Origin: Anaerocolumna xylanovorans DSM 12503
GTDB taxonomy: Bacteria > Bacillota > Clostridia > Lachnospirales > Lachnospiraceae
Length of the DNA stretch: 64,000 nt
Reading direction: 5' to 3'
NCBI RefSeq assembly: GCF_900143645.1
Contig: NZ_FRFD01000017.1
Coordinates: 1 to 64,000 of the forward strand
Shown here: one piece after another, positions 53,677 through 61,962 of the stretch
How the letters are laid out: each line of letters begins with the position of its first letter
Numbering within the stretch: position 1 is the first letter of the stretch
The notes under the pieces: generated by a model
Told to the model about the DNA's origin: nothing
What the model saw: only the letters and a program-made list of their open reading frames with translations
Databases searched by the model: none
Position numbers and translations under genes: made by a program

Positions 53677-54594
53677 TTATTTGTCGCTTATTACTTCTGT
53701 GATGGACTTTGCAAGACCTGCAATCCCCTGAATATCGGAAGGGATAATAATCTTGGTAGCTTTTCCGTCAGCTGCCTTCTGGAAAGCTTCCAGACTCTTA
53801 ATCTGAAGTACTGCTGTGCTGGGGCTTGATTCATTTAAGAAACGGATACCGTCTGCATTTGCTTTCTGGACAGTAAGAATAGCTTCTGCCTGACCTTCTG
53901 CTTCTCTGATGGTAGCTTCCTTTACAGCTTCTGCATGGAGAATGGCTGATGCCTTCTCTGCCTCTGCTTCCAGAATTACGGACTGCTTCTTTCCTTCTGC
54001 CACAAGAATTTGAGAGGTCTTTTCACCTTCTGCGCGAAGGATGGCTTCTCTTCGTTCACGTTCTGCCTTCATCTGCTTCTCCATGGCATCCTGAATAGCT
54101 GCCGGAGGAATGATGTTCTTTAACTCTACACGGTTTACCTTGATTCCCCAAGGGTCTGTAGCAACGTCAAGGGATACTCTCATCTTTGTATTGATAATCT
54201 CTCTGGAGGTTAAGGTTTCGTCTAACTCTAAATCACCGATAATATTACGAAGAGTAGTAGCTGTCAGGTTCTCAATAGCAAGAATGGGACGTTCTACACC
54301 ATATGCAAAAAGCTTGGGGTCTGTAATCTGAAAGAATACAACCGTATCGATCTTCATGGTAACATTGTCCTTTGTAATAACGGGCTGAGGAGCAAAGTCT
54401 ACTACCTGCTCTTTTAAGAGCACTCTCCTTGCTACCTTATCAATAAAGGGCACCATAAAATGAATACCTACAGTCCAGGTTGCCTGATATCCTCCAAGTC
54501 TCTCCAATACATAGGAATGAGCCTGGGGAACAATACGTACACAGGATGCTACAATAATTAGTACAACTACTAATAAACCAATAATAACCGGCAT
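53677..54594 (-). CDS. SPFH/band-7 family membrane protein (stomatin-like, QmcA type)
   Basis: The 305-residue protein has one N-terminal membrane span (~3-23), the SPFH domain (~24-180) and a coiled-coil with Glu/Ala-rich heptads (~185-245; AEGEKTSQILVAEGKKQSVI). The family forms membrane scaffolds and microdomains. It directly follows the NfeD-like gene (one base apart from stop to start), the standard pairing. The role is likely in membrane organisation or proteolysis control, not a catalytic one. Confidence 0.92.
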   Translation of the reverse strand: MPVIIGLLVVVLIIVASCVRIVPQAHSYVLERLGGYQATWTVGIHFMVPFIDKVARRVLLKEQVVDFAPQPVITKDNVTMKIDTVVFFQITDPKLFAYGVERPILAIENLTATTLRNIIGDLELDETLTSREIINTKMRVSLDVATDPWGIKVNRVELKNIIPPAAIQDAMEKQMKAERERREAILRAEGEKTSQILVAEGKKQSVILEAEAEKASAILHAEAVKEATIREAEGQAEAILTVQKANADGIRFLNESSPSTAVLQIKSLEAFQKAADGKATKIIIPSDIQGIAGLAKSITEVISDK

Positions 54595-55035
54595 TTAAAC
54601 TCCCTCACTTTCTTCTTCTACAATTAATTTTACACCAGAAACTTTTTTAATGAGGACTTTCTTTCCCTCTTTGATAACAGCCGAATCCTCATAAGCTCTG
54701 GCTGTCCATTCCAGACCGTTTACCTGAACAACTCCGGTTCCATTAAAATTATCAATGGTTTCAAGAACCTTTCCGGTGCTTCCTTCCAAGCTTTCATAAT
54801 TTGTCTTTACTCTCTTGCCATTAAAATATTTTACCGCAATAGGCCTTGTAAAGTAAAGCAATACAAAGGATACCACGATAAATGCCAAAATCTCCAGAAT
54901 AATATTATCTGAAAACAGAGAAATTATAAAGGATATCACGGCTCCTCCGGCAAACCATATGGATGCCAGTCCCAGGGTAAATATCTCGATAAGTAATAAG
55001 ATAATAAGTGCAACTAACCAATAAATGGAATCCAC
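54595..55035 (-). CDS. NfeD family protein
   Basis: The 146-residue protein has three or four membrane spans in the first ~70 residues and a C-terminal OB-fold domain (~80-146; GSTGKVLETIDNFNGTGVVQVNG). This is the short NfeD form without the serine protease domain. It pairs with the SPFH protein encoded next, which begins one base after its stop codon. Confidence 0.9.
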   Translation of the reverse strand: MDSIYWLVALIILLLIEIFTLGLASIWFAGGAVISFIISLFSDNIILEILAFIVVSFVLLYFTRPIAVKYFNGKRVKTNYESLEGSTGKVLETIDNFNGTGVVQVNGLEWTARAYEDSAVIKEGKKVLIKKVSGVKLIVEEESEGV

Positions 55036-55136
55036 GGAACATTTCCCCCTTCCGTAAGTTTTGATATATTCATTTTACTTCATAATCTATAAAATAACAA
55101 CATCCGCCTTACTTATTTTAGGATTTTAAGTGATTT

Positions 55137-55937
55137 TTAATCCTTCTCTAATCTATTCCTCTTCTGGCGGTATATTTCGTACATCAGCAAAGCCGCCGCC
55201 ACTCCGGCATTTAGGGATTCTACCTTTCCTTCCATTGGTATAATGACATTACAGGTAGAAAGTGCCGCAGCTTCTTCACTTAAGCCTTTTGCTTCATTTC
55301 CAATAAGGATGGCTGACTTCTTAGGATAGGAAAAAGAGTCATATTCCACAGCGGCTTTTAAATGGGCTGCATAAACTTCAATTCCTGCTGCCTTTATCTC
55401 CTTTAAAGCCAAATAGAAATCCTTTACATAGACAAAGGGCATTCTGAAAATGGCCCCCATAGTAGCCCTGATTACCTTAGGATTATAGATATCCACAGAG
55501 GACTGGCTTAGAACAATGCCGGTCATTCCTGCTCCTTCTGCTGTTCTTATGATAGTCCCCAGATTCCCGGGGTCGCGAAGGTCTTCTAAAAGCAGCAGGT
55601 TTACGTCCGTCTTGTTTACTATTTCTGCAAGCTCATATTCTTTTCTTCTTACCACCGCCAATACTCCCTGTGGAGTTAATGTATCACTTGCGGCTTTCAT
55701 CACCTGCTCTGTTACTGTCTCATAAGATATTCCCTTAAAATAATCCGTATTATTTCTGGTCTTTTCCTCATAGAGCTCTTCTGTTACATAAGCCTTTATA
55801 AGATGTCCTCCGTCCCTTGCTTCTTCAAACATCTTGATTCCTTCCGCCACAAAGGCATTCTGTTCCTGACGTTCCTTATGTCTGGCCTGCAGTTGGATTA
55901 AATTCTTTATCTGCGGATTTGATGTGCTGCTAATCAT
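55137..55937 (-). CDS. TrmH/SpoU family RNA 2'-O-methyltransferase
   Basis: The 266-residue protein has the SpoU motifs LLLEDLRDPGNLGTIIRTAEG (~118-138, split here in description), ILIGNEAKGLSEEA (~212) and IPMEGKVESLNAGVAAALLMYE (~233-254), together with an N-terminal L30e-like substrate-binding domain. It methylates ribose 2'-OH of tRNA or rRNA using a trefoil-knot SAM site. It is similar in size to RlmB or TsnR-like enzymes; its site is not readable here. Confidence 0.9.
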   Translation of the reverse strand: MISSTSNPQIKNLIQLQARHKERQEQNAFVAEGIKMFEEARDGGHLIKAYVTEELYEEKTRNNTDYFKGISYETVTEQVMKAASDTLTPQGVLAVVRRKEYELAEIVNKTDVNLLLLEDLRDPGNLGTIIRTAEGAGMTGIVLSQSSVDIYNPKVIRATMGAIFRMPFVYVKDFYLALKEIKAAGIEVYAAHLKAAVEYDSFSYPKKSAILIGNEAKGLSEEAAALSTCNVIIPMEGKVESLNAGVAAALLMYEIYRQKRNRLEKD

Positions 55938-56010
55938 AATTTACCCCGTTTCTGCGCTTATAATTGCACCTTCCAACCGGCACTGCAGCACAGACTTATG
56001 CTTGCTGCTT

Positions 56011-56820
56011 CTACTGGTAATAGTGCTTAAGGTAATCCATCCATTCGTTATATATTTCTCTTTCGGACTTTCCAAGAGAAGTCTTCCAGTCTTCTGTTTT
56101 GATAAGCTTTATAACACTGTCCCATCCATATTCTTCTTTCAGATATTCAATATAGGTGGTAGAAAAAGTATAACCGCCCATATCAGAGAACTTAACAGGA
56201 TTTTTTGTTCCTGTATCCTTATAGGAAGGCACCTGCATCTGACTAAGATATTCCTTATAAAAAGGTTCCCCATTGGCAAGGTACAGGGCCATACCTTCCG
56301 TAAGCCATAGCCTTATACCGGGATTTAGCGTACTGATGCAGGCATGAACCATTTCATGAAGAACGGCTTGTTGAATATCATTATATTGATGCACCTTGCC
56401 GGGATTGGCAGGTGAAGTCAGTATAACTTTCGTTTTGATATTATCTCCTATGTACCAGTCCAAATGCAGAAACAGTGCCAGATAGCCGTATTTCTTACAC
56501 TGCATGGTTTTCTGGCTGTCATAGATATAAATGCTTATCTTCTGCTGTGTGTTAATTCCCAGCGCTTCCATAAGCTTTGGTGCTCTTTCTTCTGCAAGGT
56601 GAAAAACATCCTCTGCCGCTTCTTTTTCCTTTTCATAATAAACCTTTACACAAGTTCCCTTCAAGCATTTCATTCCAGGTTCTTTTAACCGCATTGCCGG
56701 TATAAAGTTAAGAGTGATTATTACTATGGCAAATAAGAAGAACCCTCCCGTAAAGATCGCAGCCTTTCCTATAACGGATATTTTTCCCTTTTCTTTTTGG
56801 CTCTTAATTCTTTTATTCAT
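56011..56820 (-). CDS. Membrane-anchored gluzincin-like peptidase family protein
   Basis: The 269-residue protein has one N-terminal membrane span (~19-39) and an extracellular domain with a zinc motif HEMVHACIS (HExxH, ~152-160) and LTEGMALYLANGEP (~172-186, third ligand Glu). This is the peptidase MA-like arrangement. It probably acts outside the cell on an unknown substrate. The gene is separated from the LuxR gene by 79 bases. Confidence 0.82.
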   Translation of the reverse strand: MNKRIKSQKEKGKISVIGKAAIFTGGFFLFAIVIITLNFIPAMRLKEPGMKCLKGTCVKVYYEKEKEAAEDVFHLAEERAPKLMEALGINTQQKISIYIYDSQKTMQCKKYGYLALFLHLDWYIGDNIKTKVILTSPANPGKVHQYNDIQQAVLHEMVHACISTLNPGIRLWLTEGMALYLANGEPFYKEYLSQMQVPSYKDTGTKNPVKFSDMGGYTFSTTYIEYLKEEYGWDSVIKLIKTEDWKTSLGKSEREIYNEWMDYLKHYYQ

Positions 56821-56899
56821 TATATAGTATTTCCTTTCCTTTTTGGTAAATAAACCTTACCTGAAAAGGAAATTTATAAGAAGTAACCGGAGTCATTTT

Positions 56900-57745
56900 T
56901 TACATGTGACCGGGGTCATTTTCATTAAAATACCGGTTAAGTTTAAGGGCAAGAGCTGTCCGGTCCTTTATTCCGGTCTTTTCATATATGACACTGACAT
57001 AATTTTTCACAGTTCCTACGGAAAGATATAATTGCTTTGCAATTTGCGCATTTGTACAGCCATAGGATATCAGCCTGCAGACCTCCCTCTCTCGTTCTGT
57101 CATGGTATGCAGGATACCGGTATCCTCTGCAGGCTGCGGGATGGTATTTTCTTTCTTCTCTTCCTGAAAGCTGCTAAAGCTGCTGATATATTTTCTGCAA
57201 TGGCTGACGAGTATGTTGATAATAACCGCTATACAAAGATATTCCAGCACTCTTGGAAAAGCTCCGTAAAGCATTATGACCTTTACTCCTTTAAATGGCT
57301 CTATCCATGGCTGTAAAAGATAGAATCCTGTGACAAAATGAGAAAGCAGAATCGTCAGTACTGTGGATCCATAGCAAAAATACAGTATCTTTTTTTCTAA
57401 ATACAAGGCAGCTATTATTGTTGGTAATATAAATAGGAGCAGCACCTGAAAGGTCAGGAAAATATAATAAATCCCAGTTACTGCTGTCACAGACCCTATT
57501 AAAAGGTACTTTACCCAGGCTTCATCAATGTGTAAGATATCAATCATGACGGTTGGCAGCAACAGAGGGATTACTGTTGCCGCTATGGTCCCATTTACAA
57601 TACTGGTCTGGAGGTCAAATATTTTCAGCCAGCAAAGAATTGCTACCAGGAATTCAAAATACAGTACTATTCTTGCAGCCCGGGAAACTTTTTCATTTGT
57701 CTCATATTCATTCTGTCTTAAAAGGACTTCATAATCTGTTTCCAT
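56900..57745 (-). CDS. Membrane-bound LuxR-type transcriptional regulator
   Basis: The 281-residue protein has about six or seven hydrophobic spans in residues ~25-195, and a C-terminal LuxR helix-turn-helix (~215-275; TEREREVCRLISYGCTNAQI, then LYLSVGTVKNYVSVIYEKTG). No receiver domain or kinase is present, so signal input probably comes through the membrane part. It precedes the peptidase-like gene in the same direction, a possible target. The start is well supported: GGAGG lies six bases before ATG, within the tail of a repeat element. Confidence 0.85.
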   Translation of the reverse strand: METDYEVLLRQNEYETNEKVSRAARIVLYFEFLVAILCWLKIFDLQTSIVNGTIAATVIPLLLPTVMIDILHIDEAWVKYLLIGSVTAVTGIYYIFLTFQVLLLFILPTIIAALYLEKKILYFCYGSTVLTILLSHFVTGFYLLQPWIEPFKGVKVIMLYGAFPRVLEYLCIAVIINILVSHCRKYISSFSSFQEEKKENTIPQPAEDTGILHTMTEREREVCRLISYGCTNAQIAKQLYLSVGTVKNYVSVIYEKTGIKDRTALALKLNRYFNENDPGHM

Positions 57746-57747
57746 CT

Positions 57748-57800
57748 CATACCTCCATGCATATCGCAGGCTTGTCAGCAGACCACGAGCAATCTATCCT
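57748..57800 (-). repeat. Partial intergenic element before LuxR-type gene
   Basis: On the minus strand the tail ACAAGCCTGCGATATGCATGG runs into AGGTATGAG and the start codon. The hairpin before it is decayed (GATTGCTCGTGGTCTGCTG). The element supplies the GGAGG ribosome binding site of this gene. Confidence 0.65.
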
Positions 57801-57985
57801 ATTCTAACGTATCTTTTGCCGGGCTGCAAGCTCTTTTATACCTTCCTGTTACTATTCTATTTTCTGAAATAAGATTTCAATTTCAGTAAGATAATGGTAG
57901 AGTTTATTGCTTATTTGCTTTATAATAAAGAATATTAACGCCATTATCTATTTGGATTAAGGTATGTGTATGAGGAGGGGTAACT

Positions 57986-58576
57986 TTGAGAAGAAGTTTT
58001 TTGGTTTTTGCAATTATTTGCTTTACACTGATGCTTTGTTCTTGCGTAAACACCGGTAAGAAAGTAGAACCATTAAGAACTGAAACTGTTGATTTTGATA
58101 TTAATACAGCTGCACAAATGGTTGAAAAGGGTGAAAAAATCATTGCAGATATCTCTCTTAAAGATACTGTTTCAAGAGACGAGTTTAAGCAATTTTTAAC
58201 CGATATGGAAGATGCATACGACGGGTATAAAGAAATACAATGGAACTATATGTTTTTCTATAATGACGAATTTGAGGATGAACATATCGCTACGCTCCAT
58301 TTGAATAAGGATATGTTCTATCCGACGATATATCATAAAGACGTAGAAATTGTATCTGCCCAGGTAAAAAATGAATATTACGAAGATGAGACTTTAAACG
58401 ACATCATTTTAACCATAAGAGAAGAATATTTAGGTACGGACAGCAAATTAAAAGGCTGGTACAGGGAGTCTCTTTATAAAAAAAATGAGGAAGGTAAATG
58501 GGTGTTTTTTTCTTTTGACGGTCAGATGAATTTTTCGGATGAGGGTATCACATCTGATTATCTTAAATTAAAGTAA
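57986..58576 (+). CDS. Hypothetical lipoprotein
   Basis: The 196-residue protein has a lipoprotein signal with lipobox CSC at ~18-20 (FTLMLCSCVNTG). The mature part is acidic and rich in Tyr and Asp/Glu, without motifs that I recognise. It is anchored outside the membrane. GAGGGG precedes the start. It is convergent with the APH-like gene, whose stop begins one base after its own stop. Confidence 0.72.
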   Translation: MRRSFLVFAIICFTLMLCSCVNTGKKVEPLRTETVDFDINTAAQMVEKGEKIIADISLKDTVSRDEFKQFLTDMEDAYDGYKEIQWNYMFFYNDEFEDEHIATLHLNKDMFYPTIYHKDVEIVSAQVKNEYYEDETLNDIILTIREEYLGTDSKLKGWYRESLYKKNEEGKWVFFSFDGQMNFSDEGITSDYLKLK

Positions 58577-59368
58577 TTAAAACAACTCATCCATCAGAAT
58601 ATAATATTTAATTTTATCCCAATCCGGCAATATCCCCAACTCGTTAAAAAGTAACTCCGGGTTAAAATCCTCATATATTTTTCCACCATAGCTGCCGTTA
58701 TAATTATGCTGCAGACTCCTATAACACAGGGCAATATCCTGGTATTTATCAGCAACCCCGCTTCGGCCCAGATCAATAAATCCATTCACATTATTGTCCT
58801 TAATAAAAATATTGGGTAAGCAATAATCGCCATGGGAAAAAACAAGTTCCTCATCCGGCTTATTTTCTTTAAGCCACTCAAGCAGCTTTGCAGGACTTTC
58901 AAACCCCTTTTTTCCATATGTCTTAGGTTCGGCATCTTCCATACCGCAAAGATTGCTTTGAACACGGAATTCAGCAAGCTTTAATTTATTCTCTATGGAA
59001 TTACTATGCGGACAATCTGATATATCCACACTCCACAGCATTTTTAACCCCTTAGCCAGCAGTCTGACTAATTCTTTGGGATTTTCAAGTAATTTTGGTG
59101 AACATGACATTTCGCCCATAATCCTGCTCATGAGCAGATAATTTATTCCATCTTCCTTGTATGAGCATAGAATCTTGGGAACAGACAGTTTATCTGCGAG
59201 CCAGAACATGATCCTATGTTCATTATCTGATTCTTCCCCTTGCTTTTCAATTTTCAGTACCATATCATCAAAGCAGATTACCTGTGAATCTGACATTCCA
59301 ATTGCGTCAAGGGAATATGGCCTGCTGCCAATTATTTTTCTTATATTTTCAGGGATATATAAATTCAT
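58577..59368 (-). CDS. Aminoglycoside 3'-phosphotransferase-like protein (APH(3') family)
   Basis: The 263-residue protein is the length of APH(3') enzymes. It has EHRIMFWLADKLSVPKIL (~50-67), VDISDCPHSNSIENKL (~116-131), the catalytic loop VFSHGDYCLPNIFI (Asp ~188, Asn ~193), the Mg-binding FIDLGRSGVADKYQDIA (~204-220) and the C-terminus KIKYYILMDELF. Compared with APH(3')-IIIa as I recall it, the same blocks are present in the same order. These enzymes phosphorylate kanamycin-type aminoglycosides. Activity is likely but not proven, as chromosomal homologues may have other substrates. Confidence 0.85.
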   Translation of the reverse strand: MNLYIPENIRKIIGSRPYSLDAIGMSDSQVICFDDMVLKIEKQGEESDNEHRIMFWLADKLSVPKILCSYKEDGINYLLMSRIMGEMSCSPKLLENPKELVRLLAKGLKMLWSVDISDCPHSNSIENKLKLAEFRVQSNLCGMEDAEPKTYGKKGFESPAKLLEWLKENKPDEELVFSHGDYCLPNIFIKDNNVNGFIDLGRSGVADKYQDIALCYRSLQHNYNGSYGGKIYEDFNPELLFNELGILPDWDKIKYYILMDELF

Positions 59369-59489
59369 TTTTACTTGATGCGCTCCTTTCTTTTCAACTT
59401 TGCCATAATCAAGAGCAAAGCTATATTTATCATTAGGTTAGTTCCTAACGAATATAATAGACTAAAATATATCCACCAGGAGCATAAGT

Positions 59490-59940
59490 ATGGGTTACTA
59501 TGTTACTGCCGCAGATAATGTAAAAATATATGTGGAGGATCTTAATCCGGAATGTAAAAAAACTATTCTATTCATACATGGCTGGCCTGGAGACCATAAT
59601 CTGTTTGAATACCAGTTTAACCAGATTCCCAAACTGGGTTATAGATGTATTGGAATAGATGTAAGAGGCTTTGGCAAATCGGACAGACCATTTTGCGGTT
59701 ATGATTTCGGCACTTTTCGCTGCCCCTGCTCCCAGTCTGATTAAACTTCCTGATTTCCCATATGGCGTGGATAGAGAGACAGTGACACAAATGATTGAAG
59801 AAACCTGGATCAAAGAAGTATTATTCACTGATTTAAAAGCCATCCGTGTACCTACCTTAATCATCCACGGGATACATGATAAAGTGGTTCCCTTCCAACT
59901 AGAAATCGGTCTATCTGACAAGCAGATAGACCGAAGTTAA
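59490..59940 (+). pseudogene. Collapsed alpha/beta hydrolase (chloroperoxidase-like) remnant
   Basis: Frame 1 (59490-59744) encodes the N-terminal part of an alpha/beta hydrolase, with FIHGWPGDHNLF and GIDVRGFGKSDRP. A second frame (59671-59940) continues with ALFAAPAPSLIKLPDFPYGV and PTLIIHGIHDKVVPF, the late catalytic Asp region. Missing are the nucleophile-elbow region (GxSxG) and most of the cap, and the two halves are in different frames. Thus the gene has lost internal segments. The last residues are unlike the family. GGAG lies nine bases before ATG. Confidence 0.8.
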
Positions 59941-59971
59941 GCGCATGGCCTTGGTCCAGCCGACCAGGCAT

Positions 59972-61045
59972 TTATTGTTCATTCATTCTTGCAAGCTTAG
60001 CACTTTGATCAGCGGCAATGAGGCTGTCGATTACTTCTTCCAGGTCTCCGTCCATGATATTGTCAAGCTGGTGAAGAGTCAATTTGATACGGTGGTCGGT
60101 AACACGGCCCTGGGGAAAGTTATAGGTACGAATCTTTTCTGAACGGTCTCCGGTACCTACCTGGCTTCTTCTGGCTTCTGCTTCCGCATTATGGGCTTTT
60201 TCAAGTTCCAGTTCATAAAGCTTGCTTCGCAGTACCTTTAAGGCCTTATCCCTGTTCTTTAACTGAGATTTTTCATCCTGGCAGGAGATTACGATACCGG
60301 TAGGAATATGCGTAAGCCGTACCGCTGAGTCAGTGGTGTTAACGCACTGTCCGCCGTTTCCTGAGGAGCGGAATACATCGAATTTACAGTCATTTAAATC
60401 AAGGGCTACATCCACTTCCTCTGCTTCCGGCATGATTGCAACCGTAGAGGTTGAAGTATGAATACGTCCGCCGGATTCCGTTACCGGAATACGCTGTACG
60501 CGGTGCACTCCACTTTCATATTTCATTTTGGAATATACGCCTTTCCCGTTAATCATGAAAACAACTTCCTTAAAACCGCCAAGTCCGTTTTCATTGACAT
60601 TCATCATATCTATCTTCCAGTTCTGACTTTCTGCATATTTGGAATACATACGGAAAAGTTCCGCTGCAAATAAAGCTGCCTCATCTCCGCCTGCACCACC
60701 TCTGATTTCAACGATTACATTCTTCGCATCATTGGGGTCTTGGGGAAGAAGAAGTATCTTGATTTCCTTTTCAATAACTTCCTGTTTATCTTTACATTCA
60801 TTTAATTCTTCCTTGGCAAGCTCTCTAAGCTCTTCATCACTTTCTTCGTCAAGCATGGTAAGGCTATCCTCAATGCGTGCCTTGGTTTCTTTATATTCTG
60901 TGTATTTTTCTACAATAGGCGCAAGATCGTTCTGCTCCTTCATAAGCTTCCTGAAACGCGTCTGGTCATTTACTACATTGGGGTCATTTAATTCGTCCGT
61001 CAACTCCTGGTAACGGATAAGTAAGTCTTCTAATTTATCAAACAT
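59972..61045 (-). CDS. prfA: Peptide chain release factor 1
   Basis: The 357-residue factor recognises UAA and UAG stop codons. It has the RF1 codon-recognition motif PVT in [13 protein letters not shown] (~183-195), and the catalytic GGQ in [20 protein letters not shown] (~228-247). Lengths and domain order match bacterial RF1. It heads the conserved prfA-prmC pair, which also encodes the methylase for this factor's GGQ glutamine, 50 bases downstream on the minus strand is prfA itself. Confidence 0.96.
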   Translation of the reverse strand: MFDKLEDLLIRYQELTDELNDPNVVNDQTRFRKLMKEQNDLAPIVEKYTEYKETKARIEDSLTMLDEESDEELRELAKEELNECKDKQEVIEKEIKILLLPQDPNDAKNVIVEIRGGAGGDEAALFAAELFRMYSKYAESQNWKIDMMNVNENGLGGFKEVVFMINGKGVYSKMKYESGVHRVQRIPVTESGGRIHTSTSTVAIMPEAEEVDVALDLNDCKFDVFRSSGNGGQCVNTTDSAVRLTHIPTGIVISCQDEKSQLKNRDKALKVLRSKLYELELEKAHNAEAEARRSQVGTGDRSEKIRTYNFPQGRVTDHRIKLTLHQLDNIMDGDLEEVIDSLIAADQSAKLARMNEQ

Positions 61046-61095
61046 TCCGGTTCCTCCATTTCTTATATCCCTTTATTCTTTCCATATCTGAGACG

Positions 61096-61950
61096 CTAAG
61101 TAAAGGGTTCACCTTTTTTCTCATTCCATCTTCCTGTAACCACTCTGTTAAGTCCTGCCAAATCCTTTATAATATTTATATCATCCATTCCTGCTTCTGT
61201 TAACAATTTCTTCACTGCCTCTCCCTGGTCATACCCAATTTCAAAAAAGACATATCCGCCTGGATTTAAGTAATCCTTCAATCTCTTGCATATTTCACGG
61301 TAAAAATATAACCCGTCTTCTTTTCCGTCCAAAGCGATGGTAGGTTCATTATCCTTTACCTCTTCCATCAGAGTAGTAATAACGCCGGTAGGTATATAGG
61401 GTGGATTCGATATTATTATATCATATTTTTTATTTACCTGTGAATAGATATCACTCTTCCTAAATTCAGCTGTAACCCTCAGCCTTTTTGCATTTTCACA
61501 GGCTATTTCCAATGCTTCATCAGATATATCTACTCCTGTTCCCTGCTTTACGCCGCCAAGTTTTAAAAGTGAGAGAAGAATACAGCCGGAGCCGGTACAG
61601 ATGTCCAATACTTCCTTATCCTTACACACCTTTAAGGCTTCCATAACAAGAATCTCTGTGTCCTGTCTTGGTATCAGCACGCCTTCTCTGACCAGGAAAT
61701 CAAGTCCCATAAATTCCTGTTCTCCGGTAATATATTGAAGGGGTATGTGCCGGCTTCTCTTTCTGATCAAATCAAGATAAGTCTCGTAGTCTTTTTGGGT
61801 AATTTCCTTTAGAGGCTCTGCCAAATACACCGCTCTGCTTATCTTAAACTGAAAAGCCAGCAAAAGCCATGCATCATGCTCTCCATTATCAATCTTATTT
61901 TCAGTAAGAATCTCTCTTCCGCTTTTTAAAGCATCCTGTAAGGTTATCAT
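61096..61950 (-). CDS. prmC: Release factor glutamine methyltransferase
   Basis: The 284-residue enzyme methylates the GGQ glutamine of release factors. It has VLDICTGSGCILLSLLKL (~118-135, SAM motif I) and the catalytic ISNPPYIPTGV (NPPY, ~184-194). An N-terminal helical domain with PLQYITGEQEFMGLDF (~76-91) is typical. It lies upstream of prfA in the same direction. Confidence 0.95.
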   Translation of the reverse strand: MITLQDALKSGREILTENKIDNGEHDAWLLLAFQFKISRAVYLAEPLKEITQKDYETYLDLIRKRSRHIPLQYITGEQEFMGLDFLVREGVLIPRQDTEILVMEALKVCKDKEVLDICTGSGCILLSLLKLGGVKQGTGVDISDEALEIACENAKRLRVTAEFRKSDIYSQVNKKYDIIISNPPYIPTGVITTLMEEVKDNEPTIALDGKEDGLYFYREICKRLKDYLNPGGYVFFEIGYDQGEAVKKLLTEAGMDDINIIKDLAGLNRVVTGRWNEKKGEPFT

Positions 61951-61962
61951 AATACTCCTGCT

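Noticed and set aside
59972..60142. A plus-strand frame continuing the hydrolase remnant
   Set aside because: It is antisense to prfA, which is a strongly conserved gene.
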